The position numbers were made by a program, and so were the translations under genes. A stretch of DNA of 64,000 nt from the NCBI GenBank assembly GCA_028583685.1, contig JAMXIF010000222.1, forward strand, positions 2,329,222 to 2,393,221, read 5' to 3'. Below, piece after piece: positions 56,434 to 64,000 of this stretch. This DNA is from Petaurus breviceps papuanus (lineage: Eukaryota > Chordata > Mammalia > Diprotodontia > Petauridae). The notes under the pieces were generated by a model that searched no databases, was not told the DNA's origin, and was given only the letters and a program-made list of their open reading frames with translations. Numbering within the stretch: the first letter of the stretch is position 1; every line of letters starts with the position of its first letter.

Positions 56434-57891
56434 CTATTCCCCCTGAAGGTGGGGCAAACTTGGATACAAAGATTCAGATTCAGAAATACCTGCGGGGGTG
56501 GTTCCTGCTTCCCTGTTCATTCTAATGCTAAGTACCTTTTCTTGGTACAGCTTATGCAGCTCTTCAGTTGGAATACCATCTATTCTTCTAAAGTCCACCC
56601 CAGCTCTTAATAGAGCAGTAAACAGTTCCCTTCTTGTGGGTCTATTTTGTCTCTGAATCCTCTGGCTGTTTAATCTTCTCTCTTGAGGCAATTTGTCTTT
56701 TTCCCATTCCCCTAAATCGCTTAATTGTGAAATCTTATCCAGCACCTCTGAAAGAGGGTGCCCTATTTCTCCAATTAAAAGAGTCAGAATTAGGTGCTTA
56801 TATGCAGGAGGAGCCGTCTTCACTATGATATTTCCATGAGGAACTCCTAGGGGGGTATCATAATATGCATTTGCATCTCCAATTAGGATAGCAGTTTTCA
56901 TTACCTCCTCCTTTAGCTTTCTCATACAGTCTCTAAGTGAGTACCAGGGTCTGTCTCCCCTAGGCCACATAGATTCAGTTGGATATTGCTTTGTGCATCC
57001 TTCTGCAGCTAAAGCTAGGAGATTAGTTTTGTTATTTCCTCCTTGCATATGGTGATCCCTAAAAGCCTGGTGTACAAAAGGATTCTGACTGATACTTATG
57101 AATTTTAAACAGTCCTCATTGTCCAGTGTTATTCCTCCTGTGCCTTCATCAGTGATTCTTACTATCCAAGACAGTAAAGACTCCCCCATTCTTTGGGTAA
57201 ATCTACTCAATATATCAGTGATCTCCTGTTGAGTGAAATCCTCAGTTATCTCCCTGGACTCTGTTTTGCCTCGGTGGTTCTCCTGCCTTCTTCTTCCTAT
57301 GGGGAGAGCTTCTACATTAGGAGACTCCTCATCTAACCTTGTTCCATTCTCCTCACACACATTCTCCTGGAAGCTGTCAGGGCAACTCTGCCCAGCCTGT
57401 ACAAAAGCTGCATGCACATTCCTTCTGCTAGTTTTTTCCTTCCTTTTAGCTATATGAACAGTAGCTTGCTCCTGGACCACATGAGTCCCTCCAGTTTGCT
57501 CGTCTGAGTGCTGTGACACAGAAGAATCCTCAGGCAAACCAGCTGACTCCCTAGCCATCCTCGCTCTTTCCTTCAGCAGCTTATCCCTACTTTTACACAT
57601 AAGGTGATAACTTGTTAGCAGCACCCAGCCTCTCCTGCACACTCCTGCCAGTTCTTTGCCTGGTTCTATGGGTATTGCTTTCAAACATCTTTCCAAATCT
57701 CCAGGTTCTCCCTCTTTTAGCCTTGGTTCCCAGTTTTCACAGGGCCCTGTGCTTTTAGCCCATTCTCTGGCTAGAGAAGAATAAGGCAAATCCTCCCATC
57801 CTGGAATAGCCATTTCTCCCTCTAAAGCCCCACTGCTTCCAAATAGAGGCCTGACAATTTGTGATCCCATCCTGGTCGCCAAATGTATCAT
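56434..57891 (-). CDS. Endogenous retroviral gag frame (fossil)
   Basis: An open frame whose first ATG after the LTR (57870) gives 'MGSQIVRPLFGSSGALEG', so it could carry an N-terminal glycine. Residues about 220-280 contain 'FTQRMGESLLSWIVRITDEG', close to the capsid signature of ERV-L/Fv1/ERV-S Gag ('GEPLLSWVVRLWDEG'). The middle is charged and low in structure ('RKEKTSRRNVHAAF'), the usual matrix-capsid linker. No zinc-knuckle CCHC was seen near the end ('PSLPHLQGE'), as in ERV-L Gag. Gag would form the particle shell and bind RNA. Long for a relic, but family-level proof needs a search. Confidence 0.75.
   Translation of the reverse strand: MIHLATRMGSQIVRPLFGSSGALEGEMAIPGWEDLPYSSLAREWAKSTGPCENWEPRLKEGEPGDLERCLKAIPIEPGKELAGVCRRGWVLLTSYHLMCKSRDKLLKERARMARESAGLPEDSSVSQHSDEQTGGTHVVQEQATVHIAKRKEKTSRRNVHAAFVQAGQSCPDSFQENVCEENGTRLDEESPNVEALPIGRRRQENHRGKTESREITEDFTQQEITDILSRFTQRMGESLLSWIVRITDEGTGGITLDNEDCLKFISISQNPFVHQAFRDHHMQGGNNKTNLLALAAEGCTKQYPTESMWPRGDRPWYSLRDCMRKLKEEVMKTAILIGDANAYYDTPLGVPHGNIIVKTAPPAYKHLILTLLIGEIGHPLSEVLDKISQLSDLGEWEKDKLPQERRLNSQRIQRQNRPTRRELFTALLRAGVDFRRIDGIPTEELHKLYQEKVLSIRMNREAGTTPAGISESESLYPSLPHLQGE
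57864..57881 (-). promoter_or_regulatory. Primer-binding site, tRNA-Ser(GCU)-like
   Basis: Minus strand 'tggcgaccaggatgggat', two bases inside the LTR. It matches the 3' end of tRNA-Ser(GCU) (complement 'tggcgacgaggatgggat') with one mismatch, as recalled. Reverse transcription of the element would have started here. Confidence 0.7.
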
Positions 57892-58128
57892 GCAATGGTT
57901 GGACAGTTTGGAAATCTGTCTACTTGATGTTTCTGTCTTGATAATTATGCCTGTATACTTTTAGGTTCAGGGTGCTGACCTTTTCTCCTGAACAAGGTAA
58001 ACGATATATGTCTGATTGATTAAAGTAATCTTGTTAACCCATTTTGAGTTGCTTTCCTTTAACAAAGCAGATCCAAGAACCTGTGGTAGCTGCAAACCCT
58101 GAGGACGCTTGGGGTGCTTGCTGCTACA
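57884..58128 (-). mobile_element. gag-proximal (5') LTR of the retrovirus
   Basis: On the minus strand it runs from TGTAGCAGC to GATACA, about 245 bp, and meets the primer-binding site after two bases. Related to the solo LTR at 6371-6590. No TATA box or AATAAA signal could be placed with confidence. Confidence 0.65.
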
Positions 58129-58133
58129 GTCAC

Positions 58134-58449
58134 ATGGATAACAATCTGCTCTGAAATCTACATGATAAAAGGTACAAGGAACAGCAGAGGTGCCATGCCC
58201 CTCTTAAAGATGTCTGAGACAGAACAACACACTCTTTCCAAAGGTGGTCCATTCCACTGGGTGGGAGCTTTAATTGTCAGGAGGAAATGCTTATAAAGGA
58301 AAAAAAAAGTAATTCAACTTCTATCCATGGCTCGTCATTATGTCATTTTTACCCAAACTGAGCAATTCTAATTGAATCTTTCTCCCAGGTTCAGGTCTTC
58401 AACACTTGAAGGCAAAACAGCCGTGCATCCCTGTTGAACCTTCTTATAT
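58134..58449. other. Unassigned
   Basis: Right flank of the retrovirus; nothing recognised. Confidence 0.35.
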
Positions 58450-58760
58450 AATGTGTTTCTAGATAGCACAGTTGATAGAGTGTTCGACTTGGATATAAGG
58501 AGACCAAAGTTCAATTATTACATCAGACACTGTGTGACCCTGAGCAAGTCAGTTCATCTATATGTTCCTCAGTTTCCTTAACTATAAAATGGAGAAAATA
58601 AGAGTATCTTCTTCACACGGATATAGCGAGGATCAGATGAGTTAACATGTCAAAGCACTTTGCAAACCTTGAAGCACAGATAAATGCTAGATATCATCAT
58701 CACCATCACTATATAGGTTGTTCTGAGGATCAAATGGGGTATTTAAAGGGTTCTATATCA
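58450..58760 (+). mobile_element. tRNA-headed CORE-SINE
   Basis: 'ctagatagcacagttgatag', 'gtgtgaccctgagcaagtca', 'ctcagtttccttaactataa', 'gaggatcagatgagttaaca' and 'caaagcactttgcaaacctt' cover head, core and tail. Confidence 0.8.
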
Positions 58761-58769
58761 TTTAAGTGG

Positions 58770-59030
58770 GCAGCGAGGTGGCACAGAGAATAGAATGCTA
58801 GTCCTCAAGTCAGGAAGGCTCATCTTCATGAGTTCAAATATGAACTGAATCACTTTCAAGCTACATGACCCTGAGCAAGTCACTTAACCCTGTTTACCTC
58901 TGTTTCCTCATATGCAAAATGAGTGGAAAAGAAAATGATCAGCAACTCATGTCTTTGCAAAACAACAGCAATCAAAATTGGGCTAACAAAGACTTGGACA
59001 TGACTGAAATGATTGAACAACAGTACCTCT
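58770..59030 (+). mobile_element. tRNA-headed SINE, full length
   Basis: 'gggcagcgaggtggcacaga', 'gaccctgagcaagtcactta', 'gtttcctcatatgcaaaatg' and the tail 'ggacatgactgaaatgattg aacaaca'. Confidence 0.88.
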
Positions 59031-60475
59031 AAAAGCCTTATATCAATTTAATTCATTTGTTTATGTTGTTGTTGACATGTTTCCTGGGGGAGGGGTGCAG
59101 CCATCTTTCACAATACACTTGTCATTGTGAATACCTTAAAGAGGGCAAGAGGGACTTCTGGGATGGAATAGTAGTAGATCAGATTAGAGACAGGATTATG
59201 AATTGGAAAGAAGACACAATTAAGTATCTTGAAATATATTTTAACATCTGTTTTTCTGAGAACCCTGAGATCATGGAGTTATTGTTCTTTTCTCAGGCAT
59301 CAGCTTCTCCATCCATGACTTGCAGAGGATGCACCAGCTGTTGTTATCTTAGACATCTGCCACCCTTATGAATCTACATGTGAAGTTACTATGGTCTCTG
59401 GTCACCGATGAGAATAGGATTCAGAATAGTCTCAGTAGACTAGTTTTGAGCTCAGAGTCCACCAGCTTTTAAAAATAATGTAAAATATTGGGAAACAATC
59501 CAAATATTTTAATTAATTTAACTTTATAAAATTAGCCACTTACTTTTGGATTTAATTATGTCTTTGAAAAGAGTACCCTTTGGGATCAATGGAAAATCCC
59601 AAATGGGATATTTGCAGGTCAGATCATTTTGCATCTCTCTTCCTTGGCCCTTTAAATTATAAGATAAAGGCAATTGTGCCATCCCATTTTGTGAGGATTT
59701 GACAGAAAGTATAGTCATTCACAAGATCATTCTAAAATATGTTTGACATGGTTAACTCAGTGAAAATGAGGTTAAACATTTTAATTTTTTTTTGGGGGGA
59801 AAGTCAATGATATTTTCTTGTAGCATCTCACATGATAACATCATGGAATACCCCAAAAATACTTCAGGCTATTACATGCTTGATCAACTTTCCTCTTAGT
59901 TTCTCATTTGTGGTAAATGTTGAAATGGTCAGTTTCAACAACTTAAAACCAGCCTTTCACGTCAGTGTTCCACCTTAATTGGAAGTGAGCCTGGAAAGTC
60001 CATTTAGAAACTACAGACCAGCCTGTCCTTTAGAAACATTGCATTGAATAATTAACATGAACTTCTTTCACAGAGAACCATCCACATGTTCCCATCTTGT
60101 CTATTCAACCGTCTCCTCCTCAGAGCACTGATTATGATTCTAGAATTGTGTCCAATGCAGTTACCAAGTCAGCTGTTTTGTCTAAATTAGCAGGGATTTA
60201 GAGTATACAATAATAAATAATTGCCACAGACACAGAATCACTAAATTGTAGGCTTGGAAGAGACCTCTAAGGAAATCTCAGAGTTCCCATTCAGTAGAAA
60301 TGACTCTATTCTACATCCCCAATTAAATTACTATATTTCTTTTGCTTAAATCCTTGCTGTCAGAGAACTCAGTACCCACCTCTTAACTACTTTTCTCATT
60401 TGTATATAATGTTAATTACTACTAAATAACTTTCTTAAAATGGAAGCACTCAACATTTCTGTAAGAGCTGTCCAT
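59031..60475. other. Unassigned; a MIR scrap near 60225-60330
   Basis: 59880-60180 is non-repetitive to the eye. 'cacagaatcactaaattgta ggcttggaagagacctctaa' (60230) recalls the start of an antisense MIR-type repeat. No exon. Confidence 0.4.
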
Positions 60476-60479
60476 TTTT

Positions 60480-60990
60480 CTGATAACAATATGAATATAT
60501 GAAGTCCTCCACAGTCTATCTCCAACCTAACTTTGTAGAACAATTTCTTATTTGCCTATATGCATTCCATGTTCAGACAAACTGTCCACTTGAAACACTT
60601 TCTGCATGACAGCCTAAGCCCCAGCCCCATGCTTTCTCACAGAATGTCACCTCTGTCTAGATTAACTGTCCTCCTCAAATTAGCCTCTTATCATCCTTTA
60701 CTTCCTTCAAATCACAGCCCAAGTGCAAACTCATATATCAGGTCCTTCCTGAGTCCCACCTCTTCTTCTGTCATTGCCTCCTTTATATTTTATGCTGTTA
60801 CTTGCATCAGTCTGTCAATTAACATTCATTATCATGCCCACACTTATTGGTATATGTGCATTTTGTTTCCTCTGAAATAATTGCAAACAATCATGACTGA
60901 ATTCTATTAGGTTTCTATAATTGCATTTCTGGTGCCTAGCATGGTGCTTGGGACATGGTAAGTAATTAATATCAGTTGTTAGATGTTAGT
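60480..60990 (+). mobile_element. LINE-2 3' region, longest copy here
   Basis: 'cctccacagtctatctccaa', 'cccagccccatgctttctca', 'caaatcacagcccaagtgca', 'ggtccttcctgagtcccacc' and 'tttctggtgcctagcatggt gcttgggacatggtaa' follow the L2 3' order to its end. Confidence 0.7.
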
Positions 60991-60994
60991 TTCA

Positions 60995-61225
60995 TTGTTA
61001 TTAAATAATTTTTCAATCATCTATGACCTTTTCTGACCCCATTTAGGGTTGTCTTGGCAGAAACAGTGGCATGTTTTGCCATAATCTCCAAGTGGAACAT
61101 TTTGTCAGTAAAGGTGAAGTGACTTGTAAAGAGTTCCACAGCTAGGAAATGTCTGAAGCTGGATTTACATTCATGTCTTGACTACAGGTTCTGTTCTCTA
61201 TTCACTGAGTCAGCAGCTGCCTCAA
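60995..61225 (-). mobile_element. tRNA-headed SINE, antisense, full length
   Basis: 'ttttctgaccccatttaggg', 'cttggcagaaacagtggcat', 'gtgaagtgacttgtaaagag', 'ttccacagctaggaaatgtc' and 'ctctattcactgagtcagca' are the full antisense order. Confidence 0.8.
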
Positions 61226-61750
61226 AAAATGAGCCCAGACACAGGCAGTAGATGTGAGCAAGCAGAGATGCAGCCTCAGCTTGGGTGTTCCCCAAACTCT
61301 CTTGCAGTGTTGCTCCCATCATATTGTTTTAATAGAAGGTGAGAAATGTAGGTAGACCTCTTCTTGTCTGAGCAGCATGGCATTTGGGACCTATTCCCAT
61401 GTGCGAGCTTCCCTGTACTATATGATAAAGGAAAAGTTTTGTAGATGATGAGGTTACTTTGTGAGCTTGCCTGAGGTGTTCATTTCAGAGAATGCTAGAG
61501 ACCTGGGGTGGGGATGATGACTGTGCAGTAACTTTGAGTAGTTAGCAATTCAACCAGCAAAACCTGTTGAAAAGATCTTTGTCCCCACATGTTTGAGGTC
61601 ACAGAGTAAAACTTCCAATCAGGACAAGAATACCCTAAAAAAATAGCCATCAAGTCAATCGAAATGTGATCTCTTGCCTCTTTCATCTTGAAGATGATGG
61701 AAGATCCTGGACATTTTAAGGTGTACATTTAATTGGATACAAAACTGAAA
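61226..61750. other. Unassigned
   Basis: No family recognised. Confidence 0.35.
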
Positions 61751-61754
61751 ATGG

Positions 61755-62015
61755 GGAAGCTAGGCAGAGTAGTTCATGGATTGGTGGAACAAAGTCAGGG
61801 ACACTCATGTTTTGTGTTCAAATCTGGTCTCAGATGCTTATTTTCTGTGTGACCCTGGGCAAGTCACTTAACCCTGTTCGCCTCAGTTTTCTCATCTTTA
61901 AATGAACTGAAGAAGAAATGGAAAAGCACTCTAGTGTCTTTGCCAAGAAATCCTCAAACAGGTTCACAGAGAGTCAGACACAAGGGAAAACATTTGAAAA
62001 ACAACAACAACAAAA
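61755..62015 (+). mobile_element. tRNA-headed SINE, full length
   Basis: 'aagctaggcagagtagttca', 'gtgtgaccctgggcaagtca', 'cctcagttttctcatcttta', 'cactctagtgtctttgccaa' and a terminal (CAA)n. Confidence 0.88.
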
Positions 62016-62138
62016 GAGAGAATATTAATTGACATTGATGGACTTTAATAGACTCCATCAGATAATGGTATCCTCAGAGGACTATGACAATCTGTGAGGA
62101 CTGAGAGAGCCAGTTTATCAAACTGGGACGTCATCCGC

Positions 62139-63286
62139 TGTAATGTAACGTCAGGCAAAGGCAGCTGCCCAGGTTCAGAAAACCAGCATCGGCGCTCTCC
62201 ATTTTACTCAGTGACCAACCAAGAGCAGAGAAGATCAAACATGACACATTTCAAATGCAGCATTTACTAAGGGTGATTAAATAATCTCCAAGGACTACCC
62301 CGCCCCAGGACCTTCCAATCATTCAATCAATTACAAAGTCCCTGGTCTAAATACTTCTCCACCCCTAGGCTGTACCTTCATTTAGTCCACCACAAAGCCC
62401 CTCTTCTCAAATGGAGATTAGTTTCCAATCTAAGTAAAGTACATTCATTTGTTCAATCATAGAACACAAAAAGGTCAAAAGTTCCCCACACCTGGATAAC
62501 AATTGAATCTACCCCAGAGTTACATCAAGTTTAAGCACAGCACTTAATACCCCAATGGAGGTCTTTTCTTCATCTTGACACGAGGCAAGTTCTCAGCAAA
62601 CTTTGATCCTGGGGAGACAAAGCTTAGCAAGGCCACAAGATACATTGCCAGTCTCTTCATTAATTCATCCTCTGTCCACAGAACAGTCCTAGGACCCCTA
62701 AAAACATTAGCAAAACCCTCTTCCAGGATTTCTGTAAACATACAACAAGAAAATCCTTCTTCAGGGCTTCGGAACCAACAGCAAGTTTCCAAGAATTCTG
62801 CAATAACAGCACTGTCCTTCACCAGTGGACAGTATTCACTCTCTGTCTGCAGAACAGTCTCAGTAGCTCTGAACCAACAGCCAGGTTCCAGGACTGCTGC
62901 AACAACAGGACTGTCTTTCACCAGTGGAAAAATCTCGCAAAACAACATCAAAACAGACAGACAAAGTACCAGCAAAACAGCCATGTCTCCTCAGTCTTTG
63001 GCAGCTCTGGGGGCAGGTCTCAAAAGTCCAGGGCAATTCAAAGTGGCCTTCAGCAATCCTCTCAGTCTCTCTCTGCCTCCACGAGGGTGCTGCTTTCAAA
63101 AAAAGTTCTTCTGCCTCTCTCTTGTGTCTCTCCAAATCTATGTCACCAGCTCCTCCCAGTCCAGCACTCTCTTTTCACATCAACAAGTCCATCCCACAAG
63201 TGGGATTAACAAGCTCTGGGTTTTAGCACAATCAAACCAAAAACCAAACCAATACAGGGGAATCTTTAAATGTCATTACTATTACA
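62139..63286 (-). mobile_element. Probable solitary long LTR (endogenous retrovirus-like)
   Basis: The outer ends are inverted, TGTAAT at 62139-62144 and ATTACA at 63281-63286. Flanks 'tccgc' and 'tccac' would be a 5-bp TSD differing by one CpG-type change. About 1.15 kb. Strand follows the contained frame at 62544-62984. It looks whole at both ends. No poly-A signal was placed. Family not recognised. Confidence 0.5.
62544..62984 (-). CDS. 146-codon frame inside the long LTR, unknown protein
   Basis: Starts 'MAVLLVLCLSVLMLFCEI', a signal-peptide or anchor-like hydrophobic stretch, with a good start context (gacATGg). Residues about 19-51 ('FPLVKDSPVVAAVLEPGCWF') and 52-77 ('CPLVKDSAVIAEFLETCCWF') are two copies of one motif; 78-110 ('TEILEEGFANVF...VLWTED') is a looser third. 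A second hydrophobic patch lies near 113-124 and the end is basic ('VKMKKRPPLGY'). No known family recognised. The frame may reflect tandem repeats in LTR DNA rather than a real protein. Confidence 0.4.
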   Translation of the reverse strand: MAVLLVLCLSVLMLFCEIFPLVKDSPVVAAVLEPGCWFRATETVLQTESEYCPLVKDSAVIAEFLETCCWFRSPEEGFSCCMFTEILEEGFANVFRGPRTVLWTEDELMKRLAMYLVALLSFVSPGSKFAENLPRVKMKKRPPLGY

Positions 63287-63419
63287 TCCACCCAAGGGAG
63301 AAACCATTGGAAACCAGGTAACTGACACTCACAATATGCTGTGTCATGAGTACAAACTTGAAGGCTAGAGAAATTAGAAAGATAACTGTCTTGAAAAGTG
63401 TCTACCGAAGGATCAAGAT

Positions 63420-63540
63420 TATACACTTAAAGAATCAAAGATTTAGAGTTGAAAGAGCCTCTCAAGGCTTTTTATTCCAAACCCTTCGCTTTTCAGATGA
63501 AGAAATGAAGGCCCACAGATGTTAAGTCATATATGAAAGA
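63420..63540 (-). mobile_element. MIR-type fragment, antisense
   Basis: 'atttagagttgaaagagcct', 'cttttcagatgaagaaatga' and 'ggcccacagatgttaagtca' in antisense order, cut by the next SINE. Confidence 0.55.
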
Positions 63541-63542
63541 TC

Positions 63543-63712
63543 ACAGTGGCTAGGTGGTGCAGTGAATAGAGTACTGGCCCAGGAATCAGGAGGACCTGAG
63601 TTCCAATCCAGCCTCAGACACTTGACACACTAGCCGTTTGACTTTGGGCAAGTCACTTAACCTCAGTTGCCCTCCAAAAAGAAAAAACAAACAAAACAAA
63701 AAAAGCCTTAAT
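63543..63712 (+). mobile_element. tRNA-derived SINE, A-tailed
   Basis: 'tggctaggtggtgcagtgaa', 'caggaggacctgagttccaa' and 'gggcaagtcacttaacctca' followed by an A-rich tail. Little diverged. Confidence 0.92.
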
Positions 63713-63757
63713 CAATTAGAATCACTGACTAATCATTTTTGCAAAAAGTAAGTCAAT

Positions 63758-63905
63758 TGGGGTGGCCAGGTAACACAGAGAGTAAGAGCAGTGGCTCCAG
63801 TGTTGAGATGACCTGGGGATCGAATCCCTGCCTCAGATACTTAGCACCCACCCAGAAACACCTGGCCATGTAACCTTGAGCAAGTTACTTAACCCCTATT
63901 GCTTA
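63758..63905 (+). mobile_element. tRNA-derived SINE, 'ggtggccagg' subfamily
   Basis: 'ggggtggccaggtaacacag', 'gatgacctggggatcgaatc' (strong box-B), 'gagcaagttacttaacccct'. Same subfamily as the SINE at 14668. Confidence 0.92.
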
Positions 63906-64000
63906 GTGGTGGCCAGGTGGCTCAGCAAGTAAGACAGCTGGCTCCAGTGTCAGGATGACCTGGGGATCAAATCTGGGCTCAGATACATAGCACCACACCC
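63906..64000 (+). mobile_element. tRNA-derived SINE, 'ggtggccagg' subfamily, cut by window end
   Basis: 'ggtggccaggtggctcagca', 'cagtgtcaggatgacctggg' and 'gctcagatacatagcacc'. Continues beyond 64000. Confidence 0.9.

Larger units (their letters stand above)
55179..58133 (-). mobile_element. Fossil endogenous retrovirus, ERV-L/ERV-S-like (class III)
   Basis: Minus-strand element of about 2.9 kb. Identical 5-bp flanks 'gtcac' (55179-55183 and 58129-58133) and TGTA...TACA outer ends mark the insertion. Recognised parts, 5' to 3': LTR 57884-58128, primer-binding site 57864-57881, gag 56434-57870, protease motif about 56200-56400, a short unassigned stretch, and a distal terminal region 55184-55808. 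Reverse transcriptase and integrase were not recognised, so the element is broken. The long gag frame suggests it is younger than the SINE relics around it. The two terminal regions look unlike each other (see findings). Confidence 0.75.

Noticed and set aside
62575-63321. 248-codon plus-strand frame
   Set aside because: It is antisense to the LTR-like element and its own 146-codon frame, has biased Ser/Gln/Thr composition and no recognisable domain.
63758-64000. tRNA genes
   Set aside because: Box-A and box-B-like motifs are present, but they belong to tRNA-derived SINE heads; no cloverleaf was identified.

Overview
The window looks like non-coding nuclear DNA of a marsupial, from a draft assembly. 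It is AT-rich, has no bacterial-style gene order, and I could support no intact host gene or exon. The case for a marsupial rests on repeats recognised from memory: LINE-1 3' ends, 'half-L1' (HAL1) elements whose 5' end reads GGGGTGGAGACAAGATGGCA, and many tRNA-headed SINEs of the 'aggtggtgcagtggatag ... gagttcaaatcc ... ctgtgtgaccctgggcaagtcactta' type. No database search was possible, so family names are best matches and boundaries are approximate unless a target-site duplication (TSD) is given.

Layout. 1-13 kb: a degenerate tandem array (540-1065), a possible conserved non-coding block (1440-1870), scattered MIR/CORE-type SINEs, a solo LTR (about 6371-6590), an antisense L1 3' end (6955-7915) and an antisense L1 ORF2 scrap (10620-10925). 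13.5-16.5 kb: an antisense HAL1 carrying a SINE with its TSD. 18.7-20.8 kb: an assembly-suspect zone with a 726-bp near-identical direct repeat, a 174-bp perfect inverted repeat and a 400-N gap, built on an L2 reverse-transcriptase fragment. 22-24.8 kb: ancient repeats. 25.0-28.0 kb: second antisense HAL1. 28.5-30.5 kb: an L1 3' end split by a SINE with a perfect 15-bp TSD, then a non-LTR element whose two halves face opposite ways (a twin-priming signature). 31.3-33.4 kb: third antisense HAL1, with the best-preserved ORF1. 37.7-43.1 kb: ancient repeat, L1 3' end and a fourth HAL1, this one in sense orientation. 43-54.6 kb: microsatellites, a second gap (48211-48310), SINEs, LINE relics and unassigned single-copy-looking DNA.

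55179-58133 holds a fossil endogenous retrovirus on the minus strand, bounded by a 5-bp repeat (gtcac). It has a tRNA-Ser-like primer-binding site, a gag frame of 485 codons related to the ERV-L/ERV-S group, and a protease motif. Its two terminal regions do not look alike. 62139-63286 looks like a solitary long LTR carrying a 146-codon frame with a hydrophobic start and internal repeats; it is the least explained object in the window. The window ends in three SINEs in the same orientation (63543-64000).

The genes do not work together in any pathway. The window is a layered record of retrotransposition, plus a few non-repetitive blocks that could be regulatory.
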